64,000 nt of DNA from Hydrogenothermus marinus (GTDB lineage Bacteria > Aquificota > Aquificia > Aquificales > Hydrogenothermaceae). Position numbers and translations under genes: made by a program. Positions within the stretch are counted from its first letter, which is position 1. Each line of letters begins with the position of its first letter. This document shows, one piece after another, positions 53,305 to 62,746 of the stretch. Where the stretch lies: assembly GCF_003688665.1 (NCBI RefSeq), contig NZ_REFO01000010.1:310001-374000 (forward strand), read 5' to 3'. A model generated the notes under the pieces. The model was not told the DNA's origin. It did no database searches and saw only the letters and a program-made list of their open reading frames with translations.

Positions 53305-55705
53305 AAGCAACTGTTGAAAGTTCAAATCTATCTCCATATTTATCAAATAAAAGCTGTCTTAGCTGGGGATAATCTTTTAATTGAGGGTCTTCCTCTATAA
53401 TTTTTTTCGCTTCTTCTTTTGCAAATTTTATTATTCTTCTATCTAAAGGTCTATCTAAGTCTGCTATAGAAAAATTAAATCTTCCTGATTGGGCTGTTCC
53501 TACTAAATCTCCACTTCCTCTAAACTCTAAATCTTTTTCTGCTATCTTAAATCCATCTGTCGTTTTTACTAATACTTTTAATCTTTCTAAGGTTCTTCTT
53601 CTTTGATTTTCTTTAGTTTTGTCTTCTGAAGGCTTCCTAAATTCTGAAGGTATTATTAAAAAACAGTATCCTTCATACTGTCCTCTTCCTATTCTTCCTC
53701 TAAGCTGGTGAATCTGAGAAAGTCCAAATCTATGAGCTTCTTCTATTACCATTATAGATGCATTTGGTACATCTACTCCTACTTCTATTACAGTTGTTGA
53801 AACAAGAATATCTGCTTTTTTATTTTTAAAATCTTCCATAATTTTATCTTTTTCTTCTTGTTTCATTTTTCCATGTAGCATAACTACTTTTTTATCTGGA
53901 AAAGCTTCTTGATAATGCTTAAAACCCTCTTCTGCTGATTTTAAATCTGTTTTTTCTGATTCTTCAATTAAAGGGTAAACTACAAATGCTTGTCTTCCTT
54001 TATCAAGTTCTTCTTTCATCATTTTGTATAAGTTTTTTCTTTCATCTTCATAAAGAAGGAATGTTTTAACTGGTTTTCTCCCTTTTGGCAGTTCATTTAT
54101 AATTGAAACATCTAAGTCTCCATAATATGTCATTGCTAAGGTTCTTGGAATTGGTGTAGCTGTCATTACTAATGTATGTGGTGATTTATGGGATTTTTCT
54201 GTTAAGATTTTTCTTTGTTCTACTCCAAATCTGTGTTGCTCGTCAACTATTACAAGTGATAAATTTTTAAATTCTACATTATCTTGTATTAATGCATGGG
54301 TTCCTATTACTATATCTATATCTCCATTTTTTATATGTTTTAAAAGATTTTTTTTCTCTTTTCCGGTTATACTTCCTGTTAAAAGGGCTATTTTTATTCC
54401 AAGAGGTTCAAGTATATTCTTAAAATTATTAAAATGCTGTTTTGCAAGTATCTCTGTAGGTGCCATTACTGCTACTTGTTTTTTATTTAAAGCCGTAGCA
54501 TAGCTTGCTGCCATTGCTACTATTGTTTTACCGCTTCCAACATCTCCTTGCACCATCCTATTCATAGGAATAGGCTTTTTTATATCTTCTAAAATCTCTT
54601 TTATTGCTTTTTTTTGGGCATTTGTAAGTTCAAAAGGAAGTTTTTCTTCAAACTTTTCTATAAAATCTTCATTTGTTATAATCTGCTCTGCTTGTTCCTG
54701 CATTAACATATATCTTCTATACTCTTGGGCAAGCTGAAGTAAAAATAACTCTTCAAATATAAATCTTATTTGGTATCTTGTTTCATAATCATTTAAAAGG
54801 TCTATATTCTCACTACTTAAAGGAAAATGTATTCTTCTTATAGCTTCAACTATTTCTGGCAGTTTATATTTTTCTAGGATATACTTAGGCATATACTCAT
54901 CTATATATTTTGAGTATCTTTTTAGTAATTTAAAAATAGCTCTTCTTAAGTGATTTATAGTTTGGGAACTTGTTTTTATTGAGCTATCTCCTCTTAAAGA
55001 ATATACAGGTACAATTCTATCTATGATTATACTATCTTCAATATTATAAACTTCAGGCTGGAATATATTTTTTTCTCCTCTAAATATACTTACTTTTCCA
55101 CCTACTAAAAGCTTTTTTCCTTTTGTGAATATATTAAATAAAAATGGCTTATCATGGACAAAATAGGCTTTTAAACTCCCTGTATCATCTTTTAATAAAA
55201 CTTCTACTTTTATTCTTCCTCTATTTACTTTTTTTATACTTTCAACTTCTACTTTAAAAACCCCTGATTCACCTTCTTTTACCTGTTTTATCTTTTTTAT
55301 TCTTTTATCTTCATATCTTACTGGAAAGTAGTATAAAGCTTTTCTTATATTTGTTGCTCCTACTTTTTTTAAGGCTTTTTTTTCTATAGGTTTTAATATT
55401 TTTAGGTTTTCTATTAATATTTTTTCAAGTTCATTTATAGATAGCTTTTCAAAGAAAATTGTTTCTTTCTCTTTTTCTTCTTTTTTTATAGTCTCTAAAA
55501 TATTTAGAATATATTTTAAAAAAGCTCTCTTTTTTGCTGAAGAAAGACCATCTATATATTTAATATCATCTTTTATAGTTTTTGGAATTTCTTCATTTTT
55601 TAAAAGAGTTTCTAAAGCTTCTGAGATTTTTACTTTTTCAATAGTATTGTCATCATATTGTAAAACTTTTTTTATTATATTCTTTGCTTTTTCTATATTT
55701 TCCAT
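53303..55705 (-). CDS. recG: ATP-dependent DNA helicase RecG
   Basis: 800 residues. An N-terminal extension of about 100 residues precedes the wedge OB domain (about 140-215), then the helicase domains: Walker A GDVGSGKTIVAMAA, DEQH box VDEQHRFGVEQR, MTATPIPRTLAM, and motif VI region QLRGRIGRGQYEGYCFL. RecG remodels stalled forks and Holliday junctions. The N-terminal extension is longer than in E. coli and is seen in other deep-branching thermophiles. The ATG directly follows the stop codon of the upstream gene without its own ribosome site, which suggests coupling. Confidence 0.95.
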   Translation of the reverse strand: MENIEKAKNIIKKVLQYDDNTIEKVKISEALETLLKNEEIPKTIKDDIKYIDGLSSAKKRAFLKYILNILETIKKEEKEKETIFFEKLSINELEKILIENLKILKPIEKKALKKVGATNIRKALYYFPVRYEDKRIKKIKQVKEGESGVFKVEVESIKKVNRGRIKVEVLLKDDTGSLKAYFVHDKPFLFNIFTKGKKLLVGGKVSIFRGEKNIFQPEVYNIEDSIIIDRIVPVYSLRGDSSIKTSSQTINHLRRAIFKLLKRYSKYIDEYMPKYILEKYKLPEIVEAIRRIHFPLSSENIDLLNDYETRYQIRFIFEELFLLQLAQEYRRYMLMQEQAEQIITNEDFIEKFEEKLPFELTNAQKKAIKEILEDIKKPIPMNRMVQGDVGSGKTIVAMAASYATALNKKQVAVMAPTEILAKQHFNNFKNILEPLGIKIALLTGSITGKEKKNLLKHIKNGDIDIVIGTHALIQDNVEFKNLSLVIVDEQHRFGVEQRKILTEKSHKSPHTLVMTATPIPRTLAMTYYGDLDVSIINELPKGRKPVKTFLLYEDERKNLYKMMKEELDKGRQAFVVYPLIEESEKTDLKSAEEGFKHYQEAFPDKKVVMLHGKMKQEEKDKIMEDFKNKKADILVSTTVIEVGVDVPNASIMVIEEAHRFGLSQIHQLRGRIGRGQYEGYCFLIIPSEFRKPSEDKTKENQRRRTLERLKVLVKTTDGFKIAEKDLEFRGSGDLVGTAQSGRFNFSIADLDRPLDRRIIKFAKEEAKKIIEEDPQLKDYPQLRQLLFDKYGDRFELSTVA

Positions 55706-56089
55706 TTAGTCTGTGTTTTTATTTTTTATAAAGAATATAAGCTCAAACAATGAAAAAACAATTAGATAACTCCACATAAATGTTTCCATATAAAGGACTT
55801 TTTTATATGAAGCTATTATCAAAATAATAATTAAAGCTATACTATATATTGAGAAAGCAAAAGCTTCAGATGAGTTCTCTGCAATTAAACCAGGGCTATA
55901 TTCTCCATCTTTTATCATTTTAATTATATAAATAGATGCTATACTACCAATTATTAGTGATAAAAAATAAACTATCTCATTTTGAAGTTTTGGATATAAT
56001 CCCATAATTAAAGAAAGCCAAAGGGGAATATCTTGTGTAATTTCTGCTACAAATATTTTGTCAAATTTATTTAATTTTTGGAATCTCAT
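55706..56089 (-). CDS. Small integral membrane protein of unknown function
   Basis: 127 residues with about four hydrophobic helices (near 21-35, 37-57, 75-95 and 98-120), charged ends and a tail FIKNKNTD. No family recognised. Its start overlaps the upstream 518-residue gene by 23 bp and its stop abuts the recG ATG, so it is made from the same message. Confidence 0.65.
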   Translation of the reverse strand: MRFQKLNKFDKIFVAEITQDIPLWLSLIMGLYPKLQNEIVYFLSLIIGSIASIYIIKMIKDGEYSPGLIAENSSEAFAFSIYSIALIIILIIASYKKVLYMETFMWSYLIVFSLFELIFFIKNKNTD

Positions 56090-57623
56090 ATTTAAAATTA
56101 ATACCTGCTATTTTGTAAAATCTTTCTTCAAATGGATAAAAAGCTATAAGTTCTATAGCTAAATTTTTTGATTCTATCAAAATTTCATCAAGGATAATTT
56201 CTGCAAGGATATTTTCAGGAATTAGATTTTCTATATTTTCTTTTCCTTCAAACAAAAGATTAAATACAAAAAGATTCATATTTTTTTCATCTATTTTAGA
56301 ATAGTCTGATTTAAGATAATAGATTAAAAATTTAATAGCATTTAACTTTAATTCATCTATACTTTCATCTTTTCCTATGACTTTCTCTATATTTTTAGCA
56401 GTTTCTTCTTTTGTTTGTTTTTCTAAAAATAGTTTAGAAAGTTCAAACTGGATAAAAGTATCTATGTAAAAATTTTCATTTTCCTCAAAATTTTCTAAAA
56501 ATTTCTCATGCTGAAATGTCCTAAAATAAGCATTTAGAGAAAGTTCTTTTAAAAGGCTTTCTTTAAAACCTGTTTCTTTAATAATCTCAAACAAAATATC
56601 TTTATTTTGGTACTTTTTTGATATATAAGGAAGGTCTAATATAGATAAAACAAAATTTTCTAAATTTTCTTTTAGATTTTCATTATTTTTTAGCTCTTTT
56701 ACTATTTGTAATGTATTTGAAAGTATTAAATCATAATCAAAGAATATAGATAAAAGATGAAAGTTTATATTTTCAAGTCCAAAAAAGTAAACTAAGTTAT
56801 AAACTCCATCTTCATTATTTTGTTCTATCTGGAATATCTCTTCTTCTTCATCTTCAAAGATTGTATAAAACACCATTTCAAGCTGTGCTACTTTTATAAG
56901 AAATTGAAGTTCTGAGATATTCTCTATATTATCTTGAATAACAGTTAAATACTCTTTTTCTATTTTTTTTGGTTTTAAATCTTTTTTTAGATACCTAATT
57001 GAAAACTCATTGAGTATATTTTCATAAACATCTTTAATATAGTTTTCATTTAAAACAAAATCTTTGCCTTTCTTTTTAAGAACTTTATGAGGAAAATCTT
57101 CTGGATAGTAATATAAAATTTTGTTAAAGATATAATCAAAAAGTTTAAATAAGACTTTTCCTTGATAAAATAAACCATTTTTTATTATTGTATCTTTTAA
57201 AAATAGTCTTTCTGTAAGTTCAAAAATAGTTTCATCATCTACAATATAAAGCTCTGAAATAGGGAAAACAGGTAAAAGCTCTTTTTCTATTATTAAAAAC
57301 TCAAATATTGGATGATTTACAGTAATTAAAAAACTTTCAATATCTAAATTTTCTACTAAAGGAATAGGAAAAGCTGAAGGTCTTACTTTTTGTATAAATT
57401 CTACTATTTTCGTTAAAAATAAAAATTTAACAGGTTCTTTTACTGTTCTTGAAAAATGGAAAAAATTATTTCTTATCTGTTCAATAGGTGCTTCTTTAAA
57501 ATGTTCCAAATAAAATTGTTCAATATCTTTTTCAAGACTATTTAGCTGATTTTCTGATAAATTATCAATATTTTTGTATTTTTGTTCTAAATTGTTTAAA
57601 AAATCATTTAATATTTTCATCAT
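56067..57623 (-). CDS. Large cytoplasmic protein of unknown function
   Basis: 518 residues, very rich in Glu, Asn, Leu, Phe and Ile, with no signal peptide, membrane helix or Cys pairs. It seems all-helical, with regular amphipathic stretches, perhaps a repeat solenoid; no catalytic motif is visible. I do not recognise the family. The start overlaps the DUF1858 gene by 4 bp. Embedded in the rpiB-glyA-nadK-ispF-recG run, so it is expressed with housekeeping genes. Confidence 0.7.
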   Translation of the reverse strand: MMKILNDFLNNLEQKYKNIDNLSENQLNSLEKDIEQFYLEHFKEAPIEQIRNNFFHFSRTVKEPVKFLFLTKIVEFIQKVRPSAFPIPLVENLDIESFLITVNHPIFEFLIIEKELLPVFPISELYIVDDETIFELTERLFLKDTIIKNGLFYQGKVLFKLFDYIFNKILYYYPEDFPHKVLKKKGKDFVLNENYIKDVYENILNEFSIRYLKKDLKPKKIEKEYLTVIQDNIENISELQFLIKVAQLEMVFYTIFEDEEEEIFQIEQNNEDGVYNLVYFFGLENINFHLLSIFFDYDLILSNTLQIVKELKNNENLKENLENFVLSILDLPYISKKYQNKDILFEIIKETGFKESLLKELSLNAYFRTFQHEKFLENFEENENFYIDTFIQFELSKLFLEKQTKEETAKNIEKVIGKDESIDELKLNAIKFLIYYLKSDYSKIDEKNMNLFVFNLLFEGKENIENLIPENILAEIILDEILIESKNLAIELIAFYPFEERFYKIAGINFKYEIPKIK

Positions 57624-57847
57624 TTAATCTTCTTTATTTTTGATTGTTTACTTTTTATAAATTCTTTTAATTGGTTTAAAAACTCTTCTGGGTCTAAACC
57701 ATAATAGGTAGCTGAATAAAAAATTGTTTCATGTTTTTTTCCTTTACAAGTCCAGCAGTACATTCCTTTACTCTCAAAAAACTCTCTTGTTTCCGGAAAT
57801 CTATTTAAAACTTCTTCTATGGTAGTAGTTAACTTTATATTTTTCAT
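57620..57847 (-). CDS. DUF1858 redox-disulfide domain protein
   Basis: 75 residues. TTTIEEVLNRFPETREFFESK, GMYCWTCKG and HETIFYSATYYGLDPEEFLN give the DUF1858 pattern (mtIeevlxxyPexxxvfxxxGxxCxxC ... Etlxxaaxxxgxd), a small helical domain with a CxxC that is found with hybrid-cluster proteins and may form a redox disulfide or bind a metal. AAAAGGAGGAATAC precedes the ATG. Overlaps ispF and the next gene by 4 bp each. Confidence 0.85.
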   Translation of the reverse strand: MKNIKLTTTIEEVLNRFPETREFFESKGMYCWTCKGKKHETIFYSATYYGLDPEEFLNQLKEFIKSKQSKIKKIK

Positions 57848-58323
57848 GTATTCCTCCTTTTTAAAAGAACAATGGCCTCACACGCACCTGCTTTTCCTTG
57901 TCCTATATCTCCAAGTTTTTCAAATGTTTTACCTTTTAAAAATATATTACTACATTTAGTTATTTTTGATGTATTTTTTATAATTTTATCTCTATATGGT
58001 AAAAGTTTTGGCTTTTCAAGAAGTATATAACTATCTATATTTATTATCTCATATCCTTCATTTTCAGATATTTCTACTGCTTTTCTTAAAAAAATATCAC
58101 TTGAAAGATTTTTATTTTTTTCATCTGTATCTGGGAAAAGCTGTCCTATATCTCCTTTTCCTATAGCTCCAAGTATTGCATCTGTTAAAGCATGGAAAAA
58201 TATATCTCCATCAGAATGAGCTACCCATCCTTTTTCAAAAGGAATTTCAATGCCACCAATAATAAGTTTTTTACCTTTTTCTAATCTGTGAATATCAAAT
58301 CCTATTCCTACTTTAAAATCCAT
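57844..58323 (-). CDS. ispF: 2-C-methyl-D-erythritol 2,4-cyclodiphosphate synthase
   Basis: 159 residues. GIGFDIHRLEKGKKLIIGGI holds the Asp-x-His zinc site, and VAHSDGDIFFHALTDAILGAIG supplies the third His ligand and substrate loop; FPDTDEKNKN follows. The C-terminal region reads GQGKAGACEAIVLL. It forms the cyclodiphosphate of the MEP isoprenoid pathway, four steps before dimethylallyl diphosphate made by IspH (20740-21594). Its ATG overlaps the nadK stop (TAATG). Confidence 0.95.
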   Translation of the reverse strand: MDFKVGIGFDIHRLEKGKKLIIGGIEIPFEKGWVAHSDGDIFFHALTDAILGAIGKGDIGQLFPDTDEKNKNLSSDIFLRKAVEISENEGYEIINIDSYILLEKPKLLPYRDKIIKNTSKITKCSNIFLKGKTFEKLGDIGQGKAGACEAIVLLKRRNT

Positions 58324-59171
58324 TATGACCAGTTTAGTTTTTCTCTTAAAATATCAAAATAATTTTTATCAGGTTTTCTTACAAGATATGTATAATAAGG
58401 TGATTGTTTTACAATTATTTTATCTTTATATTTAAGCTCTGTACCTTCTTGTCCATCAAGGGTAAGCCATGCATCTTTATCTTTTGCTACAAGTTCTATA
58501 GTTATTGGTTCAAATGGTGGTAGCATTAAAGGTCTATCTGTTAATGTATGAGGACATATTGGTACAACTAAAAAGTTTTCCATCATAGGATAAACTATAG
58601 GTCCTCCTGCAGATAAAGCATAACCTGTAGAACCTGTAGGTGTTGCTATTATTATTCCATCACCATTATAGGTTGTAATATATCTATCTCCAACATAAAC
58701 TGCCACATCTACAATTCTGGCTAAAATAGCTTTATTTACAACAACATCATTTAAAACATCTGCTTTTAAAATCTCTTTTCCATCTCTAATTAATGTAGCT
58801 CTTAGCATCATTCTTCTTGATATACAAAGAGGCTTAGATAAGATCTGAGCTAAAACATCAAATGCTTCATCTTCATTTACTTCTGTTAAAAATCCAAGTC
58901 TTCCTAAATTAATTCCAAGTATAGGAATACCCCATTTGGCTACTCTTCTTGCTGTTATAAGTAAAGAACCATCTCCTCCAACAACTAAAAGAAGTTCTGT
59001 TCCTTTTATATTTTCTTCTTTTTCTAAATCTGCTAAATTTTCAAAAATTTTAGATTCTATTGCATAACTATTTAGCCAGTTTTTAAGTCTTACAGAAAAC
59101 TGTCTTGCTTCTTCACTTGCTTTTGTAAAAATATTTACCTTTTTAAATAAAGGATAAAGTTCTACTTTCAT
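58323..59171 (-). CDS. nadK: NAD kinase
   Basis: 282 residues. The ATP/NAD site carries VVGGDGSLLITAR (GGDG motif), GINLGRLGFLTEV, the NE/D block as DVLNDVVVNKAI, and NGDGIIIATPTGSTGYALSAGGPIV. It makes NADP from NAD. The start is ATG 59171, seven bases after GGAG; the in-frame TTG at 59183 is part of that ribosome site. A 9-bp hairpin lies directly upstream of the ribosome site. Confidence 0.96.
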   Translation of the reverse strand: MKVELYPLFKKVNIFTKASEEARQFSVRLKNWLNSYAIESKIFENLADLEKEENIKGTELLLVVGGDGSLLITARRVAKWGIPILGINLGRLGFLTEVNEDEAFDVLAQILSKPLCISRRMMLRATLIRDGKEILKADVLNDVVVNKAILARIVDVAVYVGDRYITTYNGDGIIIATPTGSTGYALSAGGPIVYPMMENFLVVPICPHTLTDRPLMLPPFEPITIELVAKDKDAWLTLDGQEGTELKYKDKIIVKQSPYYTYLVRKPDKNYFDILREKLNWS

Positions 59172-59181
59172 TTTTTTCTCC

Positions 59182-59204
59182 AAGGAAGGAAAAAATCCTT
59201 CCTT
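59182..59204 (-). promoter_or_regulatory. Hairpin between glyA stop and nadK ribosome site
   Basis: AAGGAAGGA (59182-59190) pairs with TCCTTCCTT (59196-59204), loop of 5. On the minus strand it starts right after the glyA stop and ends at the nadK ribosome site, with no T run after it, so it is more likely an mRNA-processing, stability or translation element than a terminator. Confidence 0.5.
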
Positions 59205-60467
59205 TTAGCTTAAATAATACTTAGTCCATTCTGGATATAAAGGATATGTAGAACATAAAGATAAAACATCTTCTTTAACTTCATTTATAACTTTTTCATT
59301 GTCAATATTTTTCAATACTTTAACAATATTTTTAGCTATTCTTCTCATATCATTTTCTTTCATACCTCTTGTTGTAAGAGCCGCTGTACCAAGTCTAATT
59401 CCTGATGTTACCATTGGTTTTTCTGGATCAAATGGGATTGCATTTTTATTTACAGTAATATTTGCTTTTCCAAGGGCTTCTTCTGCTTGATTTCCTTTTA
59501 CATTTAAAGGTCTTAAATCAACAAGAACAATATGAGAATCTGTTCCACCTGATACTATTCTAAGCCCTTCTGCTTTTAACTCTTCTGCTAAAACTTTTGC
59601 ATTTTTAACTGTCTGCTCTGCATACTTTTTAAACTCATCTGTTAAAGCTTGTTTAAATGCTACTGCTTTAGCTGCTATCACATGCATTAAAGGACCACCT
59701 TGAAGTCTTGGAAATACCCATTTATCTATATCTTTTCCATATTCTGCTTTAGATAAAATAAATCCACCTCTTGGGCCTCTTAAAGTTTTATGAGTTGTTG
59801 AAGTTACAAAATCTGCATAAGGAACCGGTGAAGGATAAGCACCTCCAGCTATAATCCCTGCATAATGGGCCATATCAACCATAAATAAAGCTCCAACTTC
59901 ATCAGCTATCTCTTTAAATTTAGCCCAGTCTATAATTCTTGAATATGCAGATGCGCCTGCAACTATCATTTTAGGTTTATGTTCTTTTGCAAGTTTATAA
60001 ACTTCATCATAATCTATTAATTCTGTTTCAGGATTTACTCCATATTGGACAGAGTTAAATACTATCCCAGAAAGATTTACTTTTGCTCCATGGGTTAAAT
60101 GGCCACCATGAGCAAGGCTCATTCCCATTATAGTATCTCCTGCTTTAAGCTGTGAGAAATAAACTGCTTGATTTGCTTGAGAACCTGAATGAGGTTGAAC
60201 ATTTGCATGTTCTGCACCAAATATTTTTTTAACCCTTTCTATAGCTAAATCTTCAACTATATCTACATATTCACATCCACCATAATATCTTTTATGTGGA
60301 AGTCCTTCTGCATATTTATTTGTTAAAACAGAACCTTGAGCTTCCATTACAGCATAAGATGTATAATTCTCAGAAGCTATCATCTCAAGATGTTCTTGTT
60401 GTCTTTTAAACTCTTTTGAAACTGCTTCAAAAACTTCTTTGTCTTCAGATTTTAAATGTTCTAACAA
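59205..60467 (-). CDS. glyA: Serine hydroxymethyltransferase
   Basis: 420 residues, normal length. Conserved blocks are [64 protein letters not shown] and the PLP lysine in [15 protein letters not shown]. It interconverts serine and glycine and feeds one-carbon units to folate. The start is TTG with GGAGGTCAAATAA in front. It lies 20 bp after rpiB. Confidence 0.97.
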   Translation of the reverse strand: MLEHLKSEDKEVFEAVSKEFKRQQEHLEMIASENYTSYAVMEAQGSVLTNKYAEGLPHKRYYGGCEYVDIVEDLAIERVKKIFGAEHANVQPHSGSQANQAVYFSQLKAGDTIMGMSLAHGGHLTHGAKVNLSGIVFNSVQYGVNPETELIDYDEVYKLAKEHKPKMIVAGASAYSRIIDWAKFKEIADEVGALFMVDMAHYAGIIAGGAYPSPVPYADFVTSTTHKTLRGPRGGFILSKAEYGKDIDKWVFPRLQGGPLMHVIAAKAVAFKQALTDEFKKYAEQTVKNAKVLAEELKAEGLRIVSGGTDSHIVLVDLRPLNVKGNQAEEALGKANITVNKNAIPFDPEKPMVTSGIRLGTAALTTRGMKENDMRRIAKNIVKVLKNIDNEKVINEVKEDVLSLCSTYPLYPEWTKYYLS

Positions 60468-60487
60468 TTATTTGACCTCCAGATTAT

Positions 60488-60937
60488 TTATTGACAATAA
60501 CTTTCCTCAATCTGATGAATAAGTTCAATTCTTTTTTCGTGTCTTCCACCTTCAAAATGTTCTGAGAAAAAAGCATCTACTATATTTATAGCTAAATCTT
60601 GACCTAATACTCTTCCACCAAGAGCTAAAATGTTTGCGTTGTTATGTCTAATTGCCATTCTTGCCATATACTCATTTGTGCATAAAGCGGCTCTTATTCC
60701 TTTTACTTTATTTGCAGATATAGATATTCCTATACCTGTTCCACATATTACTATTCCTTTATCTGCTTCTCCACTTACAACACTTTCAGCAACTGCTTTT
60801 CCATAAACTGGATAATCAACTCTTTCTTTTGAATAAGTTCCTTTGTCTATTACTTCAAAACCTTTTTCTTCAAGATGTTTTTTAATTACTTCTTTTAGAT
60901 CAAAACCAGCATGATCAGAGCCTATAGCTACTTTCAA
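60488..60937 (-). CDS. rpiB: Ribose-5-phosphate isomerase B
   Basis: 149 residues. AIGSDHAGFDLKEVI at the N-terminus, DYPVYGKAVAESV, the active-site Cys in GIVICGTGIGISISANKVKGIRAAL, and RHNNANILALGGRVLG give the RpiB/LacAB fold. It interconverts ribose-5- and ribulose-5-phosphate. The start is TTG, with GGAGG five bases upstream. First gene of the minus-strand run ending in recG; divergent from the DsbC-like gene. Confidence 0.96.
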   Translation of the reverse strand: MKVAIGSDHAGFDLKEVIKKHLEEKGFEVIDKGTYSKERVDYPVYGKAVAESVVSGEADKGIVICGTGIGISISANKVKGIRAALCTNEYMARMAIRHNNANILALGGRVLGQDLAINIVDAFFSEHFEGGRHEKRIELIHQIEESYCQ

Positions 60938-61026
60938 AATTTCCTCCGAAAATATAAATATTTCACAGCAATTTCATAAAAAATATTATACTATAATAAA
61001 AAAACATTTATTATTAAGGAGGACTT

Positions 61027-61932
61027 ATGAAAGTTTTAAAACTCTTTTCTATTGTTTTAGCTCTATCTTTAATCTCTATTTCAGTAAAAGCACAAGAATC
61101 TTGTTTATCTAATAGTGATGTATCTATAAAAGATGTAAAAAAGGCTTTAGCTCCACTTCTTGGAAATGCAAAAGTATTATCTGTTTCTGATTCTCCAGTA
61201 GATGGTTTATATGAAGTTATTGTTGAAGTAAATGGGAAAAAAATCCCTGTATATTTAGATTGTTCAATGGAATATTTAATAAGTGGAGAGATTATATCTA
61301 TAAAAGAAAGAAAAAGTTTAACAAGAGAAAAGGTTACAAAGCTAAATCAACAAGATTTAAAAGAAAAATTAGCGAAGTTAGAAAAAAGAATTGGTAAAGA
61401 AAAAGCTGAAAAGCTTAAAAAAATATTAGGAGAAAGAGGTTTATCAAGGATAAGACTTATTGATGAAAATGCTATGCCAACAAAAGCAGATGTTATTTTA
61501 GGAAATAAAAATGCTAAATTTGTAATTTATGAAATAACAGATCCTCAATGTCCTTTCTGTAAAAGATTCCATGAAGAGATGAAAAAAGTTCTTGCTAAAA
61601 GAAATGATGTTCAGTTTAGAGTTATACTATTTCCTCTTCCATTCCATAAATATGCGAAACCTGTATCTAAAGCTATAATATGTCAGCCAACAAAAGAGGC
61701 ATCAGCTAAACTTTTAAATAAAGCATTTGAAAAACAAACAGATAAAGAAGAATTTAAAAAGCTTGGAGAAAAAGCTTGTGATAAAGCAGAAGAAGCATTA
61801 AATCAAAATATGGAAATTGCTCAAAAGTTAGGTATTAGAGGAACTCCTACGTTAATATTCCCACATGGTATTGTTATATCTGGAGCTATTCCAGCAGATA
61901 TGTTAAATAAGATAATAGATGCTCTCAAATAA
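61027..61932 (+). CDS. DsbC/DsbG-like periplasmic thiol-disulfide isomerase
   Basis: 301 residues: signal peptide (MKVLKLFSIVLALSLISISVKA), a DsbC-like N-terminal dimerisation region (about 28-100, with VDGLYEVIVEVNGKKIPVYL), a long charged helix (about 108-142), then a thioredoxin fold with active site DPQCPFCKRFHEEM and cis-Pro region GIRGTPTLIFPHG. It probably isomerises or reduces disulfides and may help haem attachment, given the many c-type cytochromes. The linker helix is longer than in E. coli DsbC. AAGGAGGACTT precedes the ATG. Confidence 0.9.
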   Translation: MKVLKLFSIVLALSLISISVKAQESCLSNSDVSIKDVKKALAPLLGNAKVLSVSDSPVDGLYEVIVEVNGKKIPVYLDCSMEYLISGEIISIKERKSLTREKVTKLNQQDLKEKLAKLEKRIGKEKAEKLKKILGERGLSRIRLIDENAMPTKADVILGNKNAKFVIYEITDPQCPFCKRFHEEMKKVLAKRNDVQFRVILFPLPFHKYAKPVSKAIICQPTKEASAKLLNKAFEKQTDKEEFKKLGEKACDKAEEALNQNMEIAQKLGIRGTPTLIFPHGIVISGAIPADMLNKIIDALK

Positions 61933-62746
61933 ATATAAAAGAGGGGATTATCCCCTCTTATCTGTAAAAAATCTAAAGGTTAATTTTATTTCAGAAAATC
62001 AAACTATATCAGCCTTAAAAGGTATCTCTTTTGAAGTTTATCCAAATGAGATAGTTGCTTTAGTTGGTGAATCAGGAAGTGGTAAAAGTGTAAGTTGTTA
62101 TTCAATCTTAAAACTTCTTCCAAGGTATGCAAAGGTAGAAGGAAAAATATCTTTAAATACTAAAAGATATAATATAGATAACCTTTTAAATCTAAATAAT
62201 GAAGATATAAGAAAGATTAGAGGCTATGATATTTCTTTAATTTTTCAAGAACCATCTTCAGTATTAAATCCTTTATTAACTATAAGAGAGCAGATAGTAG
62301 AAACTATTTTAGCCCATAGAAATGTTTCTAAAGAAGAAGCTACAGAAATAGCATTAAGAGCTCTAAGAGATGTACATATTCCAGAAGAAGAAAAAAGATT
62401 TTATCAATATCCCCATGAACTTTCAGGTGGATTAAAACAAAGAGTAGCTATAGCCATAGCCACAGTTAATGAGCCTTCTGTTATTCTTGCTGATGAGCCG
62501 ACTACCGCATTAGATGTAACAGTTGCTTCAAAAATTTTAGATTTATTTAAAAAACAAAAAGAAAAAGATAGAGGAGTACTTCTTATTACTCACGATTTTG
62601 GAGTAGTAGCAGAAGTAGCAGATTATGTTTATGTAATAAAAGATGGAGAAATTTTAGAACATAATAATGTTTATGAAATTTTTGAAAATCCAAAGCATCC
62701 ATATACAATAAAACTTCTAGAGTCAAGACCTATTTTTTTGAGATAG
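61919..62746 (+). CDS. ABC transporter ATP-binding protein, peptide/nickel (DppD/OppD) type
   Basis: 275 residues. Walker A is VGESGSGKSVSC, Q-loop IFQEPSSVLNPLL, signature LSGGLKQRVAIAIA, Walker B VILADEPTTALDV and H-loop LLITHDFG; ENPKHPYTIKLLES is the DppD/OppD-type C-terminal block. It ends soon after that block, lacking the usual Cys-containing oligopeptide-type extension. No permease or binding protein is adjacent. The ATG lies in the last codons of the DsbC-like gene (14-bp overlap), and a 9-bp hairpin falls within its first codons. Confidence 0.9.
   Translation: MLSNKYKRGDYPLLSVKNLKVNFISENQTISALKGISFEVYPNEIVALVGESGSGKSVSCYSILKLLPRYAKVEGKISLNTKRYNIDNLLNLNNEDIRKIRGYDISLIFQEPSSVLNPLLTIREQIVETILAHRNVSKEEATEIALRALRDVHIPEEEKRFYQYPHELSGGLKQRVAIAIATVNEPSVILADEPTTALDVTVASKILDLFKKQKEKDRGVLLITHDFGVVAEVADYVYVIKDGEILEHNNVYEIFENPKHPYTIKLLESRPIFLR
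61939..61959 (+). terminator. Hairpin just after the DsbC-like gene, inside the ABC gene start
   Basis: Perfect 9-bp stem AAGAGGGGA/TCCCCTCTT with a 3-nt loop, 7 bp after the DsbC-like stop. No T run follows, so termination would be weak on its own. Confidence 0.45.
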
